Source of the DNA: Anaspis maculata
Taxonomy: Eukaryota > Arthropoda > Insecta > Coleoptera > Scraptiidae
Assembly (NCBI GenBank): GCA_949128115.1
Contig: OX421962.1
Coordinates: 100,594,836 to 100,658,835, forward strand
Direction: 5' to 3'
DNA length: 64,000 nucleotides
Below, in pieces: positions 56,534-64,000 of the stretch (positions are counted from its first letter, which is position 1; each line of letters begins with the position of its first letter). The notes under the pieces were generated by a model. The model was not told the origin of the DNA. It searched no databases and saw only the letters and a program-made list of their open reading frames with translations. The position numbers were made by a program, and so were the translations under genes.

Positions 56534-57810
56534 AAAAAATGTTCGTTTGACTAAATGAAATAAATAATAGATAGGTATAAAAGATTTAGCGATGGTTTCA
56601 TAGAAAACTAGGGCTGGATATTTCTTGAAGATATCAAAAATTGGACCGATCGGATTGCAGCCGTTCGGTTCCAGTATTCAAGAACACAGACCCAAGACCT
56701 GGCAGATACCTTGTTTAAGCCGAGAAAAGGACAGAAATCACGTCCCTCAAGTATCCGTCCCGATTTGGCTGTGGGGCTCATCGACTCGGGGGCCTAAGAT
56801 GCTTAACTAAGGATCCACTTCCGCATGTTTCAAGTATCCCGCTTTTAATATACGCATTTAATTAACACAATGTCTGCCATAAGCACGGTCCTGAATTCCG
56901 ATAGTGTATATGCGGGGAGGATAATGGGGAACAAAGCTCCCGCGTCCATGTAAATTCGATTTGAATTTACGACCCGTCCTGCGTGGGTTCGGGCCCGAAT
57001 CGGGGATGTCTAACTTATGGCGCCGGGTTATCGGCAAATAATTTTATCAAAATAACGCAGGCCGCCGAAGATTCCAGATGTCAAACGGCGATATCCGACT
57101 TGATCTGCAGGTCTGCGCAAAACAATCCGACTCTGTTGTTCAATAAGCTCACACGGAACGATCTAATGCGTCGTAAAAGACGGGATGAGAAATCTCTGAA
57201 AATGTCGCGCAAAATGCCCCCTTTCTCTCGAGCAGAGCAAGTAGGCGTGCAGTTTTAAACCAGGTATCCAAATTCAATTAAGTTGGGAAAAGCCTCAGTT
57301 ACAGGTGAATGCGAAATGGGCATCATCATTGTCATAATAATTAATATTTTAGTTATCTCTCCTGCCGCCCTCCACGGGCACCCACAGCTTTATATACTGG
57401 ATTTATTGGGGTGAAAGCGTGTCGTAGTTAGTTACAATTACTTATGGAACAATGTGACTCCGTGTTGGGACAATGCGGGATGATAAATCTTCAAAAGGGC
57501 CCGTCTGGTTTGTAAACAGATAATGAAATATGTGCCCATTTCTTGAGCGGCACGTCCTCTGTTCTCTGTTCAAAGTTAATGGCTCATTTACATTTTCGTT
57601 CGCAATGACAGTTTTGCAGTTTGTTGTAGGGAGTCTGCTCAAGTTCAAGGTTCACTAACTTATAACATAATTCAGATGGGGATCTGTTCAAGTGTATTGT
57701 ATTCATATTATAGTAATTATACATGGCAGGTATTGATTTCAAATTGGAACTATGGCGTTTGCGTTTAATTGAAGACCTTCGGCTTGATCCCATAAGAAAA
57801 TATGGTTAAG
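56534..57810. other. No recognised feature
   Basis: No supported gene or repeat. Short frames at 56,625-56,810 and 56,983-57,258 have no motif that I recognise. Confidence 0.4.
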
Positions 57811-58015
57811 AGACGATCCCGTGGCACAGGCGATCGAGCAGCCGCCTGTGGTGCGAAAGGCTCCAGGTTCGATTCCTGGTCTTGTCTGGGTGTTGTGTAT
57901 GTCCATGATTTGCGCTTATCAGTGATTTTTCAACAGTCTGTACATTTGATAATAAAGCGCAAAAACTCTTATGGCGTGAGGAGCCGATAAAGAGAAAAAC
58001 ATTTATTTTATTTTA
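57811..58015 (+). mobile_element. tRNA-derived SINE, copy 2
   Basis: A box TGGCACAGGCG (57,822-57,832) and B box GGTTCGATTCC (57,866-57,876) are 44 bp apart, as in copy 1 at 26.4 kb. GTGGTGCGAAAG precedes the B box in both. The tail CTCTTATGGCGTGAGGAGCCGATAAAGAG...AACATTTATTTTATTTTAT matches copy 1's 3' part. Same orientation as the receptor exon. Confidence 0.85.
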
Positions 58016-58036
58016 TATCATTATTTATTCATTTAT

Positions 58037-58176
58037 TTATAAGAAAATGATTATGGTGATCACCGTGCTTACTATCAAATTGCTATGACGATAGCCAATA
58101 GGAAGGCTTTTTGCCCTAGCAATGTCGTCGTAGGCAGTTAGGCACGGTGATTGCCATAACCATTTCTTTATAGAAT
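58037..58176. mobile_element. Short MITE, about 140 bp
   Basis: ATAAGAAAATGATTATGGTG followed by ATCACCGTGC on the left is inverted at 58,142-58,176 with a few mismatches. The centre also has a GACGATAGCC/..GTCGTCGTAGG partial pairing. It lies between the SINE and the receptor exon. Confidence 0.75.
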
Positions 58177-58343
58177 CAGGCCAAATGTCTCAATCCATTC
58201 CAATCATCTTGCATCGATGTTGCATAAACAAAGTGTTTTGGTTGTCGCGTAAAAAGATTTTACCCTAATTCAATTAAAATGCAAATATTTAAAATATTAG
58301 TTTGTGAATAAAACTGGAACTGACGTAAGATCTTTTGTTTCAG

Positions 58344-58388
58344 AACCTCAAAAACCAGATAATGACGACGAACCTCTGGGTGGAGCAG
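58344..58388 (+). CDS. nAChRalpha: Nicotinic acetylcholine receptor alpha-type subunit, exon 3
   Basis: The 45-bp exon translates in one frame to NLKNQIMTTNLWVEQ. This is the start of the extracellular ligand-binding domain segment (loop D region, with the conserved W of the NLW motif) of insect nicotinic acetylcholine receptor alpha1-alpha4-like subunits, which form pentameric cation channels in neuronal membranes and are the target of neonicotinoids. A pyrimidine-rich tract and CAG precede it (TCTTTTGTTTCAG ending at 58,343), and GTAAGAATT follows. Exactly 45 bp with whole codons is the known size of this exon across insects. I could not find exon 2 (ending near SQLIDV) or exon 4 (starting WYDYKL) in the window, so both flanking introns are large or extend outside. 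The exact subunit cannot be decided from 15 residues. Confidence 0.88.
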
Positions 58389-59135
58389 GTAAGAATTATC
58401 ATTCATTTATCATTGGGTACACATCTTCGTAATGAGTTCTGTGAGTTATACCGCGCGCGGTTAGCGTAGGGTTAACTTTTATTGAAGAGTCCGCGCGCGA
58501 ACTTTTCTAACTAATTCCTTCGATGAGTTCGAACCGGGTCGTTGTCATTTGATGGCTAAACTTTGCACAATGCGGAAGGTAATTAACCCCGCAAATTTGC
58601 TCGCATTGTTAACAGGGGACGCGCTTCCCCATTTTATTAATAACTTGCAGCCCGGTCATGCAAAGTGCCGTTGAGAGTCTCTTGCGAAAATCTCTCGAGA
58701 CGATATTAGCCTGTTTCCAGGGGAAAAATTGGACGACCGACGAGAGAAGACTGATGAATTCGTTCTTAACGAAATATTGTGGTTTTTACAAGTATTCCGC
58801 GAACCTAAACGAAAACTACTTCAACTCAGGGCACTCACCTAATATGTAGGTATGCAGATTGGTTGATATTCATAATTGTTATATTGTCAATGCAGAATGA
58901 TAATGTCCAACGGAAAAATCGGAAAAAGGGCTGTCAGATGGAAATCGTTTGGTTTTATAACTGACGTGCTTGACGGAGTTAGAATCGGGATTTCCCGATG
59001 CGCATTTTTCTATGTTCAAAAATGTTGGTGAAAATAAACGCCCCTTTTGCGAGAACTCAACACTGCGGCACATTTTTCATATCATTTTACTGTATATACT
59101 GCTACCAGTTTCACTAGGTTTGGTATAACCTATCG
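58389..59135. other. Intron 3 start; nothing recognised
   Basis: Downstream of the receptor exon. A 63-codon frame at 58,658-58,849 begins just after an acceptor-like TTGCAG (about 58,650) but does not match the next receptor exon and has no recognised motif. Otherwise nothing supportable. Confidence 0.4.
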
Positions 59136-59140
59136 ACACC

Positions 59141-59405
59141 CAACTCATCGACAAGATAACTTGCCAACACCCAACTCATCGACAAGACAACTCATCGACA
59201 AGACAGCTCATCGACAAAACAACTAATCGACAAAACAACTCTTCGACAAGACAACTCACCGACAAGACATCTCGCCGACAAGACAACTCGCCGACAAGAC
59301 AACTCGCCGACAAGACAACTCGCGGACAGGAAATCTCATCGACAGGGTAACTTGCCGACACCCAACTTGCCGACAATTGTTCGCGCGGACAATTCTTTGC
59401 CGGAA
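59141..59405. repeat. 16-bp minisatellite, about 16 units
   Basis: Units are variants of ACAACTCGCCGACAAG or ACAACTCATCGACAAG. The last units change to GACAATTGTTCGCGCG, the form found in the other arrays, so the two variants belong to one family. It directly precedes satellite array B. Confidence 0.9.
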
Positions 59406-59439
59406 ACTTTGGAGCTCTAATGGGGTCTAGTGTGAGTGT

Positions 59440-60504
59440 GAAATTCAGAGCCCCATTCCCCACTGAGTTTTTTCGTAGCGTTTCAAGCCTTGCTGAGCCC
59501 CCTTGTCTCTTCAAGTATCGTTTGGGATCTTGATGAACCTTCTTGGATATCTTCACATTTTCTGGAGATTTGCTTCGCCCTTATGCCCTGGACGGTTCCT
59601 TAGAGCCCCATTAGACCCCCTTGCCTTAATGTCGCATTTGTAGACCTGCTTAGCTTCTTTGTACTTTGCATTAGTTTTCAAAGCTCTATAGTTAGCTCCT
59701 GTGTGTCTTATTGTGTTGATCGAAATTCTACTGCCCCCCCCCCCCTTGTGTCGTTTGGAACACTAGTGGGCCAGGCAGGCTTTCTTGCGATTTTCAAAGC
59801 TCTATCCTGCTTTAAGTCTATATTGAAGTCTTTCAAGCCCTGTTAAGCCCCCTTTGTATCTTCAAATATCGTTTGGAGTCTTAATGAGCGAATGAGCCCC
59901 CGTGTGTCGTCAATCATTATCGTTGGCATCCTTGGTGACTTCCTTCTGATTTCTTTGAGGTTTTTGGAATTTTCGAAAGCTCCCTTGTGCCCTCTCAGGT
60001 TTCTCGAAGCCCTATATGCCCCCCCCCTGTGTTTTTTGTTTTATTTGTAGCCCTGCTGGGCCCCTTTTTCATTGCTTTAGTTCTCAAAGCTCTAGTTAGC
60101 TCCTGTGAGTCACTATGTGTTGGTTGAAGTCCTACAGGGTCCCCTTTTTGTCTTTGAGTATCATTCGGAGTCCCAGTGAGCCCCGCCAGGCGTTCATCCG
60201 ATTTCCAGACGCCTCTCATCTGTTGTGTCTACAATGAAGCGTTTCAAGCCTTTACGAGCCTTCTTGTATCTCTAAGTATCGTTCGGAACCCTATCGATCC
60301 CCCCTTGTGTCTTCATTTATCGTTGCAGACCAGGTGACCCACTTCTAATTTCTCGAAGTTTTTGAAATATTAGATATCTCCTTTGTGCCTTATTAAGTTT
60401 TTTAGAACCCTATGTGGCGCCCCTTTATCTTTATATTTCATTTGTAGCCCTTCTGAGCCCCATTTTACAATATGTTAGTTTTCCAAGCTCTAGTTAGCTC
60501 CTGT
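59440..60504. repeat. GAGCCC-type degenerate satellite, array B
   Basis: Same family as 3,026-3,800, in the same orientation. Higher-order structure repeats about every 410 bp (GCCAGGC + CGATTT + TCTATCCTG + TCTACA.TGAAG.GTTTCAAGCC at about 59,770 and 60,187). The order of sub-units corresponds to array A, so the arrays share a longer ancestral unit. A Gypsy fragment begins at its right end. Confidence 0.85.
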
Positions 60505-60890
60505 TAGTCTTTATATGTTCTCAAAGCCCTTGAAGCTGCTCTCGATGTCTACCACGTCGTCGAGGTAAACAAGAAAAGTTTCCCACGTGAGGTTCCACAA
60601 GACACGCTTCATCAAACGCTCAAAAGTAGTCGGTGCATAACAAAGCCTAAAAGGCAGGGCAGTGAACTGATACAATCCATTTCCGACGAAGGATGCGGTC
60701 TTCTCTTGGTCCTCTAGATAAAAAGATGAACTACTTCTCAGGTCAGGCATCAATCAGTTTGTGGCAGAGGATAGCTGCCATTTTTGATGATATCGTTAAG
60801 GCTCTGGTGGTCCATACTCAAAGGCGAACTGTCAACCTATCTGTGACCAAAACGACTGGTGTTTACAAGAGCTTTGTGGATTGTTAACGA
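60505..60890 (-). pseudogene. Gypsy-type reverse-transcriptase fragment
   Basis: On the minus strand from about 60,890: TPVVLVTDR; a shifted frame with SLNDIIKNGSYPLP (about 60,770-60,820); DLRS, EDQEKTASFVGNGLYQFTAL, PF.LCYAPTTFERLMKRVL and FLVYLDDVV near 60,560. The catalytic YLDD is present. The frame ends near 60,511 where GAGCCC satellite resumes. Frameshifts upstream of DLRS and loss of everything else make it a dead internal fragment. It differs from the 51-kb Gypsy copy. Confidence 0.88.
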
Positions 60891-61149
60891 TGATTTGGAT
60901 GGTCAAGGAGAAGCAGGCTGTCACTATCGCAAAGTCCGTAAGACCCTTCTTGCTATGTTCTCAGGTTTGCTGCAGTCTCCGTACGCTCGGTTTTAGTGTT
61001 TTCGCATTAGGTCGGATCAAATGGGTGAGCTCACACATTTTGTGTGCTGTTAAGAAGTAATTTGCATTGTTGTAATGAATTTTGTAGATGAATAGTATCT
61101 AGGAATAGGGTCCTGGGACATTACCTCAATTCGTTCCACCAACCACTGG

Positions 61150-61275
61150 ACATCCGTGACCGGACAATTCGTCGGGCGGACAATTCGTCGCGCGGACAAT
61201 CCGTCGTGCTGACAATTTGTCGCACGGACAATTTGTCGCGCGGATAATTGGTCTCACAAAAAATTCGTCGCGAAA
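61150..61275. repeat. 16-bp minisatellite, about 7 units
   Basis: Units of the form GGACAATTCGTCGCGC are repeated with point changes; the last units decay (GATAATTGGTCTCAC). It precedes satellite array C, the same order as at 59.1 kb. Confidence 0.9.
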
Positions 61276-61299
61276 TTTTGTTTTGCCCTTTGCTTGACT

Positions 61300-62535
61300 A
61301 ACCCGTTTCATGTTTTCTCTTGCTTTTTGAGTTTTAGTAAACCCCTTTTTACCTTACTGTATTATTTAAAACCCTTTCGAACACCCTTGTTTTTTCAATG
61401 TCTTTATACCTCTAGTGAGCCCCCATTACCTCCATGTGATATTCGGAGCCCTATCTATCTAGCCACTTGTGTCTGCAAGTGTAGTTTGGAGGCCTAATTG
61501 GCCTCTTAGGTTTTTTCATGACTTCCAGAATCCCAGCAAGCCACCTGTTGCCTTCTTGTGCCATCCAGAGCTCCATTAGGTTTCCTTGTATCTTGAGTGC
61601 AGTTCGAAGCCCTGGTGAGCCCCTTGCATTTCTCCGTGACTTTTGTAGCAGTAAGCACCTTCGTGTTTTCATATTCGGAGCCCTATCCCGATGAGTCTCC
61701 TGATATTTTTTCTGTTTAAAGTTCTGCTCAGCTCCCTTACATGTTTTCGTGACTTTCGGAGCACTAGTAAACCCCTTGTACCTTCATATGGTATTTGTCC
61801 TCAAGTGTAATTTTGAGCCCTAATGAACCCCGTTATATTTTTCATGGCTTTCAGAGTTGCAGTGAGCCCCATTTTGCAAACCTGTGTTATCAAGAGCCTC
61901 ACTGGGCCTCTCATTCTGTCTCCAGTGTGATTTGGAGCCCTGCTATGCCCCCTCCCATTTTTCTGTGACTTCAGTAGCAGCAAGCAGCGTTGTGCCATTA
62001 TGCACAGACTGGGGCTCTATTGGGCCCCATTTAATTTTTCTGAGGCTTTCGAGAGCACTAGTGAACCCCCTCGTGAACCCTCTCGTGAACTCCTTGTGCC
62101 TTCGTGTGGTATTCAGCCCCCTATCGACCTCCCTTGTGCCCCCAAGTGTAATTTGGAACCCCTAATGAGCCTCCTTATGAATTTCATGGTTTTTAGAACT
62201 CCATTGAGCCTCGCATTGAGCCCTCTTTCATCATCCTTATGTTATCCAGAACTTCATTGGGTCCCGTTTTTGTGTCTTCAATGTAATTTGAAGCCCTGCT
62301 GAGCCCCTTTGCGTTTTTTTTCAGGTTCAAGAATTCCACTAAACCCCCTTGAATCTTCTCAAGTTGTTGGACTTTCGGAGCAATAGTAAGTCTTTTGAGC
62401 ATTCATGTGATATCCGGAGCCCTATTGAACCCCTTGTTTTCATGTTTTTTCTCGGAACCGTTTTGAGCCCCCTTGTGTTTGCATGTAAAATAGTCCCCTC
62501 ACGTTCCGAAGCCTTAGTGGCTTCTTCATGCTCAT
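61300..62535. repeat. GAGCCC-type degenerate satellite, array C
   Basis: Units built on GAGCCCTA.TGAGCCCCTTG..TTCATGTG.TATTCGGAGCCC continue for over 1.2 kb. Composition and unit phrasing match arrays A and B, with more internal variation. It ends shortly before an inverted 16-bp array. Confidence 0.8.
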
Positions 62536-62536
62536 T

Positions 62537-62716
62537 TTCCGGTTCTCTTGCGGATTGTCTGGCCACGCATCGACAAGTGTCATTCCTCTTGTAAGGAATT
62601 GTCCACGCGACGAATTGTCCGTGCGACGAATTGTCCGTGCGACGAATTGTCCGTACGATAAATTGTCCGCGCGACGAATTGTCCGTGCGATGAATTGTCC
62701 GCGACGAGTTGTCCTA
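62537..62716 (-). repeat. 16-bp minisatellite in reverse orientation with a defined end
   Basis: After GGTTCTCTTGCGGATTGTCTGG and CACTTGTCGATGCG (complement), about seven units of GACGAATTGTCCGTGC follow at 62,595-62,716, the reverse complement of the units at 61,150. The non-repetitive edge is inverted at 63,940-64,000, so it is a genuine part of the repeat unit. Confidence 0.88.
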
Positions 62717-62842
62717 GAACCCCAGACACCCCCCTCACAATAATTAACATAAGTAGTTACCATAATTATGGCATTTTGGAATTCACCACAAATTATCTTA
62801 TCCACAATCGTGCCGAATTTACTTTGGTTGCAACTTGAGTTT

Positions 62843-63105
62843 ATAAGGGCTCATTTACATAAACCCTAACCGTAACAGTAACAGCAATAGTTACCTTTTT
62901 GTAGAAGTTTGGACCTGTACATTCCATTAGTGAGGTTGGGAACGCAACGAAGGCAGGTTGCTGGTTTCCGGTCTTGGCGCCGACAACCTGTTTTCGTTGT
63001 GTTTTCGGCCTCACGATTGAAAATGTGCAGGTCCAAGCTTCTACACTAAGGTTAGCGTTGCTGTTACAGTTACGGTTTAGGTCTATGTGAATGATACTTC
63101 AGCCT
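62843..63105. mobile_element. Palindromic MITE, about 260 bp
   Basis: GGCTCATTTACATAAACCCTAACCGTAAC...AGTAACAGCAA...GTAGAAG.TTGGACCTG.ACATT on the left is inverted on the right (…AATGTGCAGGTCCAAGCTTCTAC…GTTACAGTTACGGTTTAGG…). The axis is near 62,975, inside a segment containing GTTGTCGGCGCCAAGACCGG-like sequence. It encodes no protein. Confidence 0.85.
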
Positions 63106-63384
63106 GATGCATCTCATTCATATGCTCGTTTGGTTTTGTTGACAACTACTGTTTTCCGAATAAATGAAATCCATACTGCCAAGTAACAGTAGTCCCTGTC
63201 ACCAACCACCGCTATCAACTACCACACGGAGACTTCAGAGAAACCAACGGAAAATCTGGCGTCCGATTCAAAAAATTTGATGGTTTGTTGATTTTTTGCT
63301 CTTTTTGCAAAAAACCTCAAGCTGTAACGCCACAGAGTTATTCTCAAGGTTTTCCTCCGGCACCAACGCTCAGTATGCCATATC

Positions 63385-63800
63385 CTGCTTTCCCGGCTCC
63401 AGCGTGGAAGTAAGGATTGGCGTTTGATGGCAAGTCTTCCAGTTTGGCTGCGTTCATACAGCGAGCAGAGGAACTTTGTTTTTTTTTTTGTTCCAAAGAA
63501 GCAACGAAACAACAAATATTTTATTCAGCTATGAGATTGCCGAATGTCGCGTAACCAATGACTGGGCCGCTGCCGCTCTTTGGAACACTCTTCTTCACCA
63601 TCACATCGACGCCGAGTTGGAAAAGATACTGGAGGTAGGGGTTGACTAAGCTTTCGAAGTCACCGTGGTCTTCTCCGATCGTAATAGTGATAAACAGCTG
63701 GCCAGTACTGTTTCTGCTTGATTATTGCAAGGTTGATGCGGTGATCGATCATGCAAGGTGCTTATCCATTGCCATACATAACGTAGGTCCTGGACTGATC
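63385..63800 (+). pseudogene. Gypsy-type gag and reverse-transcriptase scraps, joined
   Basis: LAFDGKSSSLAAFIQRAEEL and KQQIFYSAMRL near 63,417-63,540 resemble retrotransposon gag (FDG..s...FI.rveEL). At 63,650-63,760, KSPWSSPIVIVIN, LDYCKVDAV and CLSIAIHNV match the N-terminal part of Gypsy reverse transcriptase (SPWSSPIV..., DYRK.NAVT, YPLPYI). In a complete element these lie well over 1 kb apart, so a deletion joined them. Stops and frameshifts are present. Confidence 0.7.
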
Positions 63801-63842
63801 CTAATGAATCTGCCTATTGAAAGGTCAGAATCAAAGGGTTCT

Positions 63843-64000
63843 AGGACAATTCGCTGCACGGACAATTTGTCGCGGGAAATTCGTCGCGGACAATTTGTCG
63901 CGTGAACAATTCGTCGCACGGACAATTTGTCGCAAAAGGAACGACACTTCTCGATGGGTGGCCAGACAATTAGTCACACGAAACATTCGCAAGAGAACCG
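63843..64000 (+). repeat. 16-bp minisatellite with a defined end, running off the window
   Basis: Units of GACAATTTGTCGCACG run from 63,843 to about 63,935, followed by GGAACGACACTTCTCGATG, GTGGCCAGACAATTAGTC and CGCAAGAGAACC. This edge is the inverted copy of 62,537-62,594. The array and edge bracket the 62.8-kb MITE and the Gypsy scraps. Confidence 0.88.

Noticed and set aside
58658..58849. Next exon of the receptor gene
   Set aside because: There is an acceptor-like site before it, but the translation does not match the expected WYDYKL...GGVEMLHVP segment.
59141..59405. CRISPR array
   Set aside because: The repeat is continuous 16-bp tandem DNA without unique spacers, in a eukaryotic genome.

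Overview
This window is animal nuclear DNA, almost certainly from an insect. The coding density is very low, the AT-rich background holds tRNA-derived SINEs, Tc1-like transposons, non-LTR and Gypsy retrotransposon debris, hammerhead-ribozyme retroelements and many large inverted repeats. There is no bacterial-style gene organisation. The only host exon I can support is a 45-bp exon at 58,344-58,388 with good splice sites. It encodes NLKNQIMTTNLWVEQ, the invariant third coding exon of insect nicotinic acetylcholine receptor alpha-type subunits. I could not find the flanking exons, so most of the window is probably intron of that gene on the + strand. The insect order cannot be fixed from this sequence.

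Layout. 1-2.6 kb: no recognised feature. 2.66-3.86 kb: tandem repeats, then a degenerate GAGCCC satellite. 4.24-9.03 kb: a giant nested palindrome whose outer arms carry hammerhead-like motifs and whose right arm holds a MITE and an inverted pair of hammerhead retrozyme-like units. 9-26 kb: mostly unrecognised DNA with a dispersed repeat, small tandem repeats and an inverted repeat rich in TTACGAT. 26.4 kb: a SINE. 27.3-31.1 kb: a candidate DNA transposon with ~330-bp terminal inverted repeats around a decayed minus-strand gene of the GCDTTS/CXC family. 31.7-35.5 kb: a foldback pair. 36.3-38.2 kb: nested inverted repeats around a truncated Tc1-like transposase. 38.5 kb: a LINE reverse-transcriptase scrap. 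39.7-48.6 kb: a run of four large palindromes, one invaded by a nearly intact Tc1-like element and a 141-bp MITE. Among them, at 41.7 kb, lies a hammerhead retrozyme-like insertion flanked by a 13-bp target duplication. 51.3-56.5 kb: Gypsy and R1-like LINE remains, including a LINE inserted into a LINE. 57.8-58.4 kb: a second SINE, a MITE and the receptor exon. 59.1-64 kb: alternating 16-bp minisatellite and GAGCCC satellite arrays with Gypsy fragments.

The most interesting content is (a) at least two sequence-intact type I hammerhead ribozymes in a retroelement with an exact 420-bp unit, with a second hammerhead-like family nearby; (b) the TIR-bounded GCDTTS/CXC element; (c) palindromes whose uninvaded arm preserves the empty site of insertions in the other arm; and (d) the composite satellite system that occurs at both ends of the window.

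All calls come from reading the sequence and from memory of protein families. No alignment, folding or database search was run, and arm boundaries are accurate only to within roughly 10-20 bases unless target duplications are given.
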